Assembly (NCBI GenBank): GCA_902543405.1
Contig: CACBYC010000003.1
Coordinates: forward strand, 21,171 to 85,170
Direction: 5' to 3'
Length of the DNA stretch: 64,000 bases
Source: an uncultured Pelagibacteraceae bacterium
GTDB lineage: Bacteria > Pseudomonadota > Alphaproteobacteria > Pelagibacterales > Pelagibacteraceae
Positions 34,312 through 43,551 of this stretch are shown here, one piece after another. Position numbers and translations under genes: made by a program. The notes below the pieces were generated by a model. That model worked only from the letters and a program-made list of their open reading frames with translations, ran no database searches and was not told the origin of the DNA. Numbering within the stretch: the stretch's first letter is position 1; the number at the start of each line of letters is the position of its first letter.

Positions 34312-34674
34312 CTAACTTATAGATACTTTTCTAAGAATTAAAATACCGCCAAAAATGAACAAAATCAAAGGTAATACCCAAAGTAATACTGTTTTTTTGT
34401 TAATTTCTGGATCATAAACTATCCATTCTCCGTATTTACTCTTGAGAAAATCATAAATCTCTTCATCATTTTTACCTTCATCGATTTTATTTTGTATTAA
34501 AATTTTCATACTTAAAGCAAAGTCAGATTGAGAGTCGTAAACTGATTGGCCCTGACAGATTAAACATCTCAAATTTTTTGAAATTTGATTAACCTTTTCA
34601 GGATTAGCTCCATGTGAAATATTTAAAAAACTAATTAAGTAAAATACAGTCAATACTAAAATTTTAATTTTCAT
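34312..34674 (-). CDS. ccmH: cytochrome c maturation protein CcmH
   Basis: CcmH is a membrane-anchored thioredoxin-like factor that reduces apocytochrome c for haem attachment. The 120 residues have a signal sequence, the LRCLICQGQS redox motif (Cys37, Cys40) and one C-terminal membrane helix. The CcmI/TPR extension of enterobacterial CcmH is absent. It overlaps ccmG by 11 bases. Confidence 0.95.
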   Translation of the reverse strand: MKIKILVLTVFYLISFLNISHGANPEKVNQISKNLRCLICQGQSVYDSQSDFALSMKILIQNKIDEGKNDEEIYDFLKSKYGEWIVYDPEINKKTVLLWVLPLILFIFGGILILRKVSIS

Positions 34675-35197
34675 TTTTTATTATCATTTTAAGTTCAGCA
34701 AGTTTTTCATCATCTAATGGACCTATATATTTTTTTAAAATAGTTTTAGTCTTGTTATCAACAATAAATGTTTCGGGTACACCATATGCACCTAGCTCAA
34801 TTGAATTCACTCCTGAAGGGTCAACTACAATTTTAGAATAAGGATTGCCTAATTCTTTAATAAATTTTTTTGCATTAATTTCATTATCTTTATAATTAAT
34901 TCCAATTATATTTAATTTATCCAATGATTTGAGGTTTAGTAGAAAAGAATGCTCATCTCTGCAGGGTAGACACCACGAGGCCCAAATATTAACTATTGAA
35001 AAATCTTTATCATTTATCAATTCATATAACGTGGTCTCTTCATTAGAGTAAAGAAACTTAGCTTTAAAGTTAAAATCAATTTTACTTGAGTTTAAATCAG
35101 GGGAATAATTATTAGTTTTATTCAAGCCTTTAAGAAGAATAAAAAAACTTACAATAACTAATGAAACTACTGCAATTAGCTTAATGTTTTTAACCAT
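34664..35197 (-). CDS. ccmG: cytochrome c maturation thioredoxin CcmG/DsbE
   Basis: A 177-residue membrane-anchored periplasmic thioredoxin. One N-terminal helix is followed by the active site NIWASWCLPCRDEH (Cys76, Cys79) and the cis-proline segment GAYGVPETFIVD. It keeps the cytochrome c CXXCH cysteines reduced together with CcmH. It overlaps ccmF by 8 bases and ccmH by 11. Confidence 0.95.
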   Translation of the reverse strand: MVKNIKLIAVVSLVIVSFFILLKGLNKTNNYSPDLNSSKIDFNFKAKFLYSNEETTLYELINDKDFSIVNIWASWCLPCRDEHSFLLNLKSLDKLNIIGINYKDNEINAKKFIKELGNPYSKIVVDPSGVNSIELGAYGVPETFIVDNKTKTILKKYIGPLDDEKLAELKMIIKNEN

Positions 35198-37061
35198 TTT
35201 TTTTTACAATGCTTAATATGCCCCCAAAGGAAATTAATATTATTGATATCCAAATCCATATCATAAACGGTTTTATTTGATACCTGACATTATAAAATCC
35301 ATCATTTTTTAATATATTAAATACTAAAAAATTATCTGAATATAATGTTGATTCAATATCAGCTTCACTGGTTATTGTCTGTGGCTGATCATAAACTCTT
35401 ACTTCTGGTTTCAGATTGATCGAATTATTTTTATCTGTAATCTTAAAGTTTGCTTCTAAAGATTGATAATTTTTATTTTCATTAATTTTAAGACTTTCAA
35501 ATTTTATTGTTTTATTTAAAAATTTTCTTTCATCACCAACTCTCATATTAGATGAATATTCTTTGGCAAGAACACCATTAACCAAAACACTTAAAATAAA
35601 CAAACTAAAACCGAAATGAGATATTTTTTGAGATAAATTTGTTTTTTTTACTGAAAAATCTTTAATAGTAATTAAGAAAAGAAAAATACTTGCAATAAAA
35701 AGTGGTAGTGAAAATAGATATGAAATTCCTACTCTTTTTAAAAAAATAAAAGAAATAATTATTGATAAAATAAAAAATAAAAGCTGCTGTAGATTAATTT
35801 TATTTATTTTATCTTTAATCCAATTCAAATTTGGTCCAATTGCCATAAAAATTAAAAAAGGAACCAAAAAAGGTACAATTAATTTATGATAAAAGGGCGG
35901 ACCAACTGAAATTTTATCATTATTTACTACTTCTAGAAATATTGGATAAACTGTGCCAATTAAGACAACTGATAAAAAAAACATCATAAACAAGTTATTA
36001 ACTAGAACAGCTGTTTCTTTACTAACAATATAAGTTTTTGTGAAATTGTTTTTGATTTTGTTTTGATAAAAAAAATAAATAAAAATAGACAACGTAATTA
36101 ATATAAATAAAAAACAAAGAATAAAAACTCCCCTTGATGGATCATTTGCAAAAGTATGGATTGAATTTAAAATACCAGATCTAACTAAAAATGTTCCACT
36201 CATACTTAATGAAAAAGTTGTAATTGATAAAATTACAGCCCAGGAATGAAACATTTCTCTTTTTTCCAAAATTAAAATAGTATGGAATAAAGCCGTTAAA
36301 CAAAACCATGGCATAAGGGATACATTTTCAACTGGATCCCAAAACCAAAAACCTCCCCATCCTAGTTCATAATAAGCCCATATAGATCCTAATAAAATTC
36401 CAATTGATAAAAAAATCCATGAAACTAGTACCCAATTTTTTATATGCTTGGCCCAAGTTTTATTTACAGAACCTGATATTAAGGCTGCGAGTGAAGAAGA
36501 AAAAATAATAGATGTTCCAACATATCCTAAATATAATATTGGTGGATGAATTGCTAATGCTGGGTCTTGAAGTATTGGATTTAAACCAGTTCCCTCGTTT
36601 GGAATTGGGAATAAACTCATAAAGGGATTTGAAGTAAAAAGAATAAATAATAAAAATCCTGCAATTATTATTTCCTGAAAAAATAAAGTAAGAATCCTAT
36701 ATTTGTTTGAAAGATTTTTTGAAGTAATTGTAAAAATTAATAAAAAAATTGATAATACTAATAACCAAAGAAGTAAGCTTCCCTCATGGTTACCCCATGT
36801 TCCTGAAATTTTATAGAACAAAGGTTTAGAGGTATGAGAATTATTATAGACTGTCTCATTACTAAAATCTGAGATTATAAAACCTATTATAAGAGCAATG
36901 AAACTTATTATAATCATTAATGATTGAATAGAAATTAATGAAAAAATTCTTCCACTAATATTTATATTATTTCGATTTAATAATATTGGAGATTGAATGA
37001 TTATTATAATAGATGACAGTAAAGCAATATAAAGTGAATAATTTCCAATTTGGTTTAGCAT
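35190..37061 (-). CDS. ccmF: cytochrome c haem lyase subunit CcmF
   Basis: CcmF is the large integral membrane part of the haem lyase. At 623 residues with many helices it is normal. The haem-handling WWD segment reads WGGFWFWDPVENVSLMPW, and the upstream GTWGNHEGSLLLW is also diagnostic. It overlaps ccmE by one base. Confidence 0.96.
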   Translation of the reverse strand: MLNQIGNYSLYIALLSSIIIIIQSPILLNRNNINISGRIFSLISIQSLMIIISFIALIIGFIISDFSNETVYNNSHTSKPLFYKISGTWGNHEGSLLLWLLVLSIFLLIFTITSKNLSNKYRILTLFFQEIIIAGFLLFILFTSNPFMSLFPIPNEGTGLNPILQDPALAIHPPILYLGYVGTSIIFSSSLAALISGSVNKTWAKHIKNWVLVSWIFLSIGILLGSIWAYYELGWGGFWFWDPVENVSLMPWFCLTALFHTILILEKREMFHSWAVILSITTFSLSMSGTFLVRSGILNSIHTFANDPSRGVFILCFLFILITLSIFIYFFYQNKIKNNFTKTYIVSKETAVLVNNLFMMFFLSVVLIGTVYPIFLEVVNNDKISVGPPFYHKLIVPFLVPFLIFMAIGPNLNWIKDKINKINLQQLLFFILSIIISFIFLKRVGISYLFSLPLFIASIFLFLITIKDFSVKKTNLSQKISHFGFSLFILSVLVNGVLAKEYSSNMRVGDERKFLNKTIKFESLKINENKNYQSLEANFKITDKNNSINLKPEVRVYDQPQTITSEADIESTLYSDNFLVFNILKNDGFYNVRYQIKPFMIWIWISIILISFGGILSIVKKNG

Positions 37062-37483
37062 TAATTACTCTCTTTTAATGCCTCTTTCACCTCGGGTGGC
37101 ATATAATTTTCATCATGTTTTGCTAATATTTTAACCGCAGTTAAAAAATTACGATCTTTTAAAAAACCTTCAGCCACAACTCCTTTTCCTTCTTCAAATA
37201 AATTTGGAACAGAACCACTATAATTAATTATTAATTCGTTTTTAAAGTCAGTTATGACAAAATTAACTTCTGACTGATTAATGATAATTGATTTTTCTTT
37301 AACCATTCCTCCAACTCTTATTTTTTTTGGTGTCAACTCTGTTAAATTTTTAATTTCTGTAGGTGATTTAAAATAAACAACGTTTTCCTCAAGTGATTTA
37401 AAAACTAAAAATACAATTAAGATTAATGAAAAGAATATAGATAATATAAAGATGGCTCTTAATTTAACTTTTTTACCATACAT
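37061..37483 (-). CDS. ccmE: haem chaperone CcmE
   Basis: CcmE carries haem covalently to CcmF. The 140 residues have one N-terminal membrane anchor, an OB-fold domain ([20 protein letters not shown]) and the haem-binding H-x3-Y motif as His123 and Tyr127 in [11 protein letters not shown]. Confidence 0.96.
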   Translation of the reverse strand: MYGKKVKLRAIFILSIFFSLILIVFLVFKSLEENVVYFKSPTEIKNLTELTPKKIRVGGMVKEKSIIINQSEVNFVITDFKNELIINYSGSVPNLFEEGKGVVAEGFLKDRNFLTAVKILAKHDENYMPPEVKEALKESN

Positions 37484-37494
37484 GAAATTAAAAA

Positions 37495-37728
37495 TTAAAT
37501 TTTAGATGCAGATGAAGTAGCTAGTATTTCTTTATATGTCTCTTGTTTTTTTGCTATTTCAATTTTATCAGTATCTAAATTTTCAAAGCGAGTCCTGAAT
37601 TTCTTTTGCTCTTTAATAAGTTGAAGTTTGATTACTGAATATAAAATACAGAAACAAGAAAGAGTAAATACAAAAGAAGACCATACATAGAGACCATATC
37701 CATTCATGTATAAAACTTCGTTAATCAT
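37495..37728 (-). CDS. ccmD: cytochrome c maturation protein CcmD
   Basis: A 77-residue one-helix membrane protein with [17 protein letters not shown], the typical CcmD start, between ccmC and ccmE. It stabilises the CcmABC-CcmE release complex. The ATG overlaps the ccmC stop (ATGA), so the first seven residues before MNGYG are probably translated. The cytoplasmic tail of about 40 residues is longer than usual. Confidence 0.88.
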   Translation of the reverse strand: MINEVLYMNGYGLYVWSSFVFTLSCFCILYSVIKLQLIKEQKKFRTRFENLDTDKIEIAKKQETYKEILATSSASKI

Positions 37729-38432
37729 AATCTATCTAATCCTTTATTTTTTATTTTTATCAGTTCTGTATTATATTTCATCAAAAATATCAAAAGCGAA
37801 AAAAGTGCAAATGCCGCAGTCATTATACCTAAAGGTAACAACATGGATGTATGAATAGAAGTTTCGGTAAAAATATTTACTGAAGAGGGTTGGTGCAATG
37901 TTGACCACCATTCAACAGAAAATTTGATTATTGGGACATTTATTAAACCTATTATTGCTATGTACGAACTAATCTTTACAGCTTTTTCCTCATTGTCAGT
38001 TACCCTCCAACTTAGAAGAAACATTAAATAGAAAAAAGCAAGTAATAACATTGATGTTATTCTTGCATCCCATGCCCACCAGGTTCCCCAGGTAGGTTTA
38101 CCCCAAATGGATCCTGTAACCAAAGCAATAACGTTAAAAACAAAACCAGACGGTGCTAAGCTTTTTGTTATTAAAGAAAGATTCTTATTTTTAAAAACTA
38201 AAATACCAAATGACAAAACAGCAATTAAAGAAAAAATTCCAAGAGAAATCCATGCTGCTGGGACATGGACATACATAATTCTAACTGAATCACTTTGTTT
38301 ATAGTCTTCAGGAGAAAGTATTAGTGCCTCAACAAGGCCAATGCTTATAATTACTAAAAAAATAATAAATACAAACTTTTGTGTTTTATTTATTATTTTT
38401 AATAAGTTGTTTGGTTTTAAATAGTTAAACAT
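37725..38432 (-). CDS. ccmC: haem exporter/handling protein CcmC
   Basis: CcmC presents haem to CcmE. The 235 residues have six helices, the WWD motif in WGTWWAWDARITSML, and the conserved MYVHVPAAW segment with a likely haem-ligand His. It is the first gene of the local ccm operon. ccmA and ccmB, the ABC part needed for release of holo-CcmE, are not in the window. Confidence 0.95.
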   Translation of the reverse strand: MFNYLKPNNLLKIINKTQKFVFIIFLVIISIGLVEALILSPEDYKQSDSVRIMYVHVPAAWISLGIFSLIAVLSFGILVFKNKNLSLITKSLAPSGFVFNVIALVTGSIWGKPTWGTWWAWDARITSMLLLAFFYLMFLLSWRVTDNEEKAVKISSYIAIIGLINVPIIKFSVEWWSTLHQPSSVNIFTETSIHTSMLLPLGIMTAAFALFSLLIFLMKYNTELIKIKNKGLDRL

Positions 38433-38524
38433 TTTCTGTTATCTATAACACAAATTCAAATTATGAAAATTTTTCTGGTGGGTTATTCTGACCAAGAACA
38501 CAGAGGGAGACAAAATAAATGGGG

Positions 38525-38533
38525 ATTATAGCA
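38525..38533 (-). promoter_or_regulatory. extended -10 promoter for the ccm operon
   Basis: On the minus strand TGCTATAAT (38533-38525) is a perfect extended -10 element, giving a ccmC leader of about 85 bases. A seven-base inverted repeat, GACCAAG at 38490-38496 and CTTGGTC at 38536-38542, brackets it. The rest of the 183-base gap shows no gene or strong terminator. Confidence 0.5.
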
Positions 38534-38615
38534 TCCTTGGTCAAAATATAATTTATCCTAGACATAATCTATGACGAAGGTTTGCACGAAATGTGTTTAA
38601 ATAATGTAAATCAGC

Positions 38616-38936
38616 TTAATTAGAAGGTTTAAAGTAACCAGAGCCTTTTTTTCCTGAGAATATCTCGTTGATTAGAGGGTGTTTAATTGGTTCGTCAGAA
38701 TCATCCACTAATAAATTTTGCTCAGACACGTATGCTTCGTAAGTGATTTCATCATTTTCAGCTAACAAATGATAGAATGGTTGGTCTTTTCTAGGTCTTA
38801 CGTTTTTTGGTATAGATTGATACCACTCCTCGGAATTATTAAACTCAAAATCAACATCATAAATTACACCTCTAAAATCGAAGTGCTTATGTTTTACAAC
38901 GTCTCCAATAGAAAATTTTCCTTTTTGAACAGTCAC
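38616..38936 (-). CDS. hspQ: HspQ/YccV family protein
   Basis: A 106-residue protein with the HspQ fold: FSIGDVVKHKHFDFRGVIYDVD, followed by PRKDQPFYHLLAEND and YEAYVSEQNLL. HspQ was first described as a hemimethylated-DNA-binding heat-shock protein and acts as a specificity factor for Lon-type proteolysis in enterobacteria. Length is normal. It is a single-gene unit diverging from yciB. Confidence 0.9.
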   Translation of the reverse strand: MTVQKGKFSIGDVVKHKHFDFRGVIYDVDFEFNNSEEWYQSIPKNVRPRKDQPFYHLLAENDEITYEAYVSEQNLLVDDSDEPIKHPLINEIFSGKKGSGYFKPSN

Positions 38937-38980
38937 CTGATAAATATGGATATTTAAAAATAAAAATCAATAAAAAAAAT

Positions 38981-39565
38981 GTGAATGTTTTATTATTCTG
39001 CTATTATGTAGCAGTGAATAAATCTATTTTAAAATTTGTTACTGATTTAGGGCCTTTGGTAATATTTTTTTATTTTTATTATAACAATGATAAAAATTTA
39101 ATTGTTGCAATACCTCCACTTATAGTTGCAACAATAATAGCAGTTTTAATTATGTGGATTGTTGAAAAAACAATTCCAAAGGTACCATTAATAAGCGGAA
39201 TATTGATTACATTGTTTGGTGGTTTAACAATTTATTTTGATGATCCTATATTTATTTACATGAAGCCAACGATAATAAATATTTTGTTTGGTCTTGCATT
39301 AATGTTTGGCAAATACTTTACAAATGAACCCGTTTTGAAAAAATTACTTGGAAAATCTATGCCCTTAAGTGATGAAGGATGGGAGATTTTAAATAAAAGA
39401 TGGACGTACTTCTTTTTTGGATTGGCGATTTTAAATGAAATAATTTGGAGAACGCAATCAGAAGAATTTTGGGTTAACTTTAAAGTTTGGGGAATGTTAC
39501 CAATAACCTTTATTTTTACTGCTTTTCAAATAGGTTTAATAAACAAATACAAACTGAATGAATAG
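38981..39565 (+). CDS. yciB: inner membrane septation protein A (YciB/IspZ)
   Basis: A membrane protein of about 180-194 residues with five or six helices; LVIFFYFYYN, LSGILITLFGGLTIYFDD-like and GWEILNKRWTYFFFGLAILNE segments identify YciB. The first in-frame start is GTG at 38981; GTG at 39014 (VNKSILKFVTDLGPL) fits the family start better, so the true N-terminus is uncertain. YciB works in cell-envelope synthesis. It overlaps the DUF2794 gene by 8 bases. Confidence 0.9.
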   Translation: MNVLLFCYYVAVNKSILKFVTDLGPLVIFFYFYYNNDKNLIVAIPPLIVATIIAVLIMWIVEKTIPKVPLISGILITLFGGLTIYFDDPIFIYMKPTIINILFGLALMFGKYFTNEPVLKKLLGKSMPLSDEGWEILNKRWTYFFFGLAILNEIIWRTQSEEFWVNFKVWGMLPITFIFTAFQIGLINKYKLNE

Positions 39566-39896
39566 AAATTTAAAATTAGTAGTAAATAATACGAATAAAG
39601 ATGAAGATAAAAAACTTTTTTTTGAGAGAACTGAATTAAAAATTATTTTAGATCTTTATGCAAAAATGGTTTCCTCGGGTAATTGGAAAGACTATGGTCT
39701 TTCTATTTCGGGAAAACAAGTAAGTTTTAGTGTTTTTAAAAATGCTGCTGAAAAAGCTATATATAAAATTTGTAAAAATTTTAAGCCTTCAAACAAAAAT
39801 CTAAAATATTTAATTACAGATACTAATGGTAAGATATTAAAAAATTCATATGATCTTAAGATACTCTTGAATAAAGTTGATTGGAAAAAAATTTAG
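39558..39896 (+). CDS. DUF2794 protein
   Basis: A 112-residue alphaproteobacterial protein of unknown function. FFERTELKIILDLYAKMVS and GNWKDYGLSI with VSFSVFKNAAEKAIYKI are the conserved segments of DUF2794. No signal peptide or membrane helix is seen. It is coupled to yciB by an 8-base overlap and ends 4 bases from a convergent gene. Confidence 0.8.
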   Translation: MNRNLKLVVNNTNKDEDKKLFFERTELKIILDLYAKMVSSGNWKDYGLSISGKQVSFSVFKNAAEKAIYKICKNFKPSNKNLKYLITDTNGKILKNSYDLKILLNKVDWKKI

Positions 39897-39899
39897 GTT

Positions 39900-40658
39900 T
39901 TATCTTCTTTGACCGAATAATCTTAAAAGCATTATAAATAGATTTATAAAGTCTAAGTATAAAGTTAAAGCACCCATAACAGCTTTTTTACCCATTAACT
40001 CTCCACTGTCAGAGGCAGCATACATGTTTTTAATTTTTTGTGTATCGTATGCCGTTAAGCCAACAAATACTAAAACACCGATTATTGATATTGCAAAATA
40101 CATCATTGATGATTTTAGGAATATATTTACAATAGATGCAATTATAATTCCTATTAAACCCATCATTAAAAAAGATCCCATCTTAGTTAAATCTCTTTTT
40201 GTTGTGTAACCATAGATACTCATTGCACCAAATGTTGCTGAAGAAATAAAGAATACTCTTGTTACACTTAATCCTGTGTAAACTAATAATATTGAAGAAA
40301 GTGATAATCCCATTAATGCAGCAAACACCCAGAAAGTTGTCTGAGCTCTTGAAGCACTCATTTTATTAATTCCAAAACTCATGTAAAATACAATTCCTAA
40401 TGGAGCTAACATTACAATCCATTTTAAACCTGATAAATAAATTGCATTTCCAAATTCTGTTAATCCAACAATTGCTCCGTTTGGATCTGTTACAACAGAC
40501 ATTTTAAATGATAAAAGTGCTATTATTCCAGTAAGCAAAACTCCAGTTGCCATGTAGTTATAAACTTTAAGCATGTAGGCTCTTAAGCCTTCATCCATAA
40601 CAACAGTTTGCTTGGCTGTTGTTGCTTTATTTAAAATATTATCTTTATTGAATTCCAT
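39900..40658 (-). CDS. Bax inhibitor-1 family membrane protein (YccA-like)
   Basis: A 252-residue protein with seven membrane helices, ending with DFINLFIMLLRLFGQRR, the typical C-terminus of the bacterial BI-1 family; GLTAYDTQKIKNMY carries the conserved Asp of the calcium-leak site. E. coli YccA interacts with the FtsH protease; other members act as proton-sensitive calcium leak channels. Confidence 0.93.
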   Translation of the reverse strand: MEFNKDNILNKATTAKQTVVMDEGLRAYMLKVYNYMATGVLLTGIIALLSFKMSVVTDPNGAIVGLTEFGNAIYLSGLKWIVMLAPLGIVFYMSFGINKMSASRAQTTFWVFAALMGLSLSSILLVYTGLSVTRVFFISSATFGAMSIYGYTTKRDLTKMGSFLMMGLIGIIIASIVNIFLKSSMMYFAISIIGVLVFVGLTAYDTQKIKNMYAASDSGELMGKKAVMGALTLYLDFINLFIMLLRLFGQRR

Positions 40659-40729
40659 ATTATTTATATAAGATTTTTTTTTAAGATTTTCAAGTCGTCA
40701 AAATAAATGTAACAAATACTACATATATT

Positions 40730-41764
40730 ATGAATTATAAAAAACTAGGAAATACAGACCTAAATGTGAGTACAATTTGTCTTGGGACAATGACTTGGGG
40801 TGAACAAAATACCCAAAATGAGGCATTTGAACAAATGGATTACTCTTTAGATAATGGAGTAAATTTTTGGGATACAGCTGAGTTGTATGCAGTTCCACCA
40901 AAAGCTGAAACATATGGTCATACAGAAACTATTATTGGGAATTGGTTTGAAAAAACAAAAAAAAGAAAAGACATAATTCTTGCGTCCAAAGTGGGTGGTC
41001 CTAGCAGAAAATATATGAGAAATGGAGAAAATAGTTTTACTGGCAAAAACTTAGAGAATGCTCTTCATGGAAGTCTAAAGAGATTAAAAACTGATTATAT
41101 TGATCTTTATCAACTACATTGGCCTGAAAGAAACGTAAATAACTTTGGAAGATTGGGTTACGAGCACAAAGAAAATGACTGGAATAAATTTGAAGATGTT
41201 TTGGAAAATTTAAAAAAATTTATTGAGGAAGGCAAAATTAGGTATGTTGGTTTGTCAAATGAAACTCCATGGGGAGTTATGAATTATCTTCAACTTGCTA
41301 AAGATAAAGATTTACCAAGAATGATGTCAATTCAAAATCCATACAGTTTATTAAATAGGTCTTATGAAGTTGGTTTAGCAGAAGTATCTATCAGAGAAAA
41401 TATAGGGTGTTTGTCATATTCACCTTTAGCCAGTGGTTATTTAACAGGCAAATATAGAAATAAACAATTTCCAAAAGGATCAAGAATGGAAAGAGATTTT
41501 GATTTTTGGACAAGATATAGAAAACCAAATATGGAAGAGGCTGTTGAAGATTATTACAAAATTAGTCAAAAATTTGATCTGGATATGAGTCAAATGTCTA
41601 TAAAATTCTGTGAAGTACAAGATTTTATGACTAGTGTAATTATTGGAGCAACAACTATGGAGCAGTTGAAAACTAACGTAGAAAGTGTAAAAGTGAATCT
41701 TGATAGTGAAGTAATAAAAGAAATAAATAATGTACAAAAAAAATATCCTAATCCATGTCCATAA
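40730..41764 (+). CDS. aldo/keto reductase (Tas-like)
   Basis: A 344-residue NADPH-dependent oxidoreductase of the AKR superfamily. The start MNYKKLGNTDLNVSTICLG and the catalytic tetrad region (NFWDTAELY with Asp and Tyr, ILASKVGG with Lys, YQLHWP with His) are present. Length and the ETIIGNWF segment fit Tas rather than shorter AKRs. The substrate is unknown. Its end overlaps the IalB-like gene by 10 bases. Confidence 0.92.
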   Translation: MNYKKLGNTDLNVSTICLGTMTWGEQNTQNEAFEQMDYSLDNGVNFWDTAELYAVPPKAETYGHTETIIGNWFEKTKKRKDIILASKVGGPSRKYMRNGENSFTGKNLENALHGSLKRLKTDYIDLYQLHWPERNVNNFGRLGYEHKENDWNKFEDVLENLKKFIEEGKIRYVGLSNETPWGVMNYLQLAKDKDLPRMMSIQNPYSLLNRSYEVGLAEVSIRENIGCLSYSPLASGYLTGKYRNKQFPKGSRMERDFDFWTRYRKPNMEEAVEDYYKISQKFDLDMSQMSIKFCEVQDFMTSVIIGATTMEQLKTNVESVKVNLDSEVIKEINNVQKKYPNPCP

Positions 41765-42267
41765 TTAAAAAATTATTTTTAAAAACACTTATATTAACAG
41801 TATTTATAATAACATCTGTCCAGTCAGAAGACTTAACAAAGTTAGGAACTTTTAAAGATTGGAATGCGGTTGCAGTTTTTAATGAAACTGGAAAAATCTG
41901 TTTTGCTTATTCTATACCAGTAAGCCAGTCTCCTAAGGCAAGCAACAGAGAAGCAAGATTGTTTGTATCCTTTAGACCTGAGGATAAAATTTCTGATGAG
42001 GTGAGCATAACTTCTGGTTATGACTTTAATGCTCAAAATGCAATTTTAGCTACATCGGGTAAATCAAAATTTGAGTTTGACCTACCACAAAATAAATTTG
42101 CTTGGATTTCTAGTGGAAAAACAGAACAAAAAATAATTAAAAGAATGAAAAAGGCATCTAGATTAATGATAACAGCCTATAAACAAAGTGGCACAAGAAC
42201 TACAGATGACTATTCATTAATGGGATTTACCAAAGCTTATAACGCTGCAAAAAAAAGCTGCACTTAA
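41755..42267 (+). CDS. IalB-like periplasmic protein
   Basis: A 170-residue exported protein with signal peptide (cleavage near TSVQSE). GTFKDWNAVAVFNETGKICFAYSIP and ISSGKTEQKIIKRMKKAS fit the invasion-associated locus B family, common in alphaproteobacteria including free-living ones; its role is unclear. Two cysteines, near residues 49 and 169, could pair. It sits between the aldo/keto reductase and argG, touching argG without a gap. Confidence 0.75.
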   Translation: MSIIKKLFLKTLILTVFIITSVQSEDLTKLGTFKDWNAVAVFNETGKICFAYSIPVSQSPKASNREARLFVSFRPEDKISDEVSITSGYDFNAQNAILATSGKSKFEFDLPQNKFAWISSGKTEQKIIKRMKKASRLMITAYKQSGTRTTDDYSLMGFTKAYNAAKKSCT

Positions 42268-43452
42268 ATGAAAAAACAAAAGAAGATTGTACTCGCCTAT
42301 TCAGGTGGTTTGGATACGTCTATCATTCTTAAATGGCTTCAGGAAAATTATGATGCTGAAGTTATAGCATACACTGCTGATGTTGGGCAGGAAATGGATA
42401 GAAAAAAAATAATTAAGAATGCAAAAAAATTGGGAGTTAAAAAAATCATATTTCAAGATCTAAAAAACATTTTTGTTAAAGATTATGTGTATCCTATGAT
42501 AAGAGGTCATGCTCTTTATGAGGGTGTTTATTTATTAGGTACATCTATTGCAAGACCACTGATTGCAAAAGATCAAATCAGGGTTGCTAAAAAATTTAAT
42601 GCTTATGCTGTCTCACATGGTTCGACAGGAAAAGGAAATGATCAAGTTAGATTTGAATTGGGATATCATTACTTTGGTCCTAAAATTAAAATAATTGCAC
42701 CATGGAGAATTTGGAAATTAAAATCAAGAACAGATCTAATCAATTATGCAAAAAAATATGGAATATCAATTCCAAAAGATAAAAAAGGTGCGCCACCTTT
42801 CTCTGTTGATGATAATTTATTTCATACTTCAACAGAGGGAAAAGTTTTAGAAAATCCTAAAAATTCTGCACCTGAATTTATTTTTCAAAGGACAACTTCT
42901 CCTGAAAAGGCTCCAAATAAACCAAGCTTTATTACTATTAATTACAAAAATGGTGACCCTGTTGGTTTAAATGGAAAAAAATTATCTCCAGCAAAAGTTT
43001 TGGATAAATTAAATCTATTAGCTGGAAGAAATGGAATAGGAAGAGTGGATTTAGTCGAGAATAGATTTATTGGAATAAAGTCTAGAGGAGTTTATGAAAC
43101 TCCTGGAGGAACATTATTGCTTGTGGCACACAGAGCAATAGAATCTGTTACTCTAGACAAAAATACAATGCATAAAAAAGATGAGGTTATGCCAAGGTAT
43201 GCAGAGCTTGTTTACAATGGTTATTGGTATTCTAAGGAAAGATTTAAACTTCAAAAAATAGTCGATTTAAAAAGAAATAAAGTAAATGGATCAGTTAGAC
43301 TAAAACTTTATAAAGGTAATATTACAATTCAATCGAGACAAACTTCCAGTAATGCTTACTCGATGAAAAAAGTTTCTTTCGAAGAAAATAAAACTTTTAA
43401 TAAATCAAATGTAGAAAGATTTATTAACTTTCATAAGAAAAAATTAAGATAA
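42268..43452 (+). CDS. argG: argininosuccinate synthase
   Basis: ArgG joins citrulline and aspartate with ATP for arginine synthesis. The 394 residues start MKKQKKIVLAYSGGLDTSI (PP-loop), followed by SHGSTGKGNDQVRFE and RTTSPEKAPNKP, normal for the class. It starts directly after the IalB-like gene; argH and other arginine genes are not here. Confidence 0.97.
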   Translation: MKKQKKIVLAYSGGLDTSIILKWLQENYDAEVIAYTADVGQEMDRKKIIKNAKKLGVKKIIFQDLKNIFVKDYVYPMIRGHALYEGVYLLGTSIARPLIAKDQIRVAKKFNAYAVSHGSTGKGNDQVRFELGYHYFGPKIKIIAPWRIWKLKSRTDLINYAKKYGISIPKDKKGAPPFSVDDNLFHTSTEGKVLENPKNSAPEFIFQRTTSPEKAPNKPSFITINYKNGDPVGLNGKKLSPAKVLDKLNLLAGRNGIGRVDLVENRFIGIKSRGVYETPGGTLLLVAHRAIESVTLDKNTMHKKDEVMPRYAELVYNGYWYSKERFKLQKIVDLKRNKVNGSVRLKLYKGNITIQSRQTSSNAYSMKKVSFEENKTFNKSNVERFINFHKKKLR

Positions 43453-43551
43453 AATAAAGAAATTTTTTCCAATAATAAAGGACTCCAGTTAGGTTTTTTT
43501 GAGCTATTTACATTTTTTAAATTTAAATTATTAAAAATAAAATTTAAAATT

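Noticed and set aside
38463..38531. 22-residue plus-strand ORF in the ccmC upstream gap
   Set aside because: It is antisense to the ccmC leader and its -10 box, has no ribosome binding site, and no supporting neighbour.
43453..43551. Terminator between argG and the photolyase-like gene
   Set aside because: A T-run is present near 43494, but the preceding sequence does not form a convincing stem.
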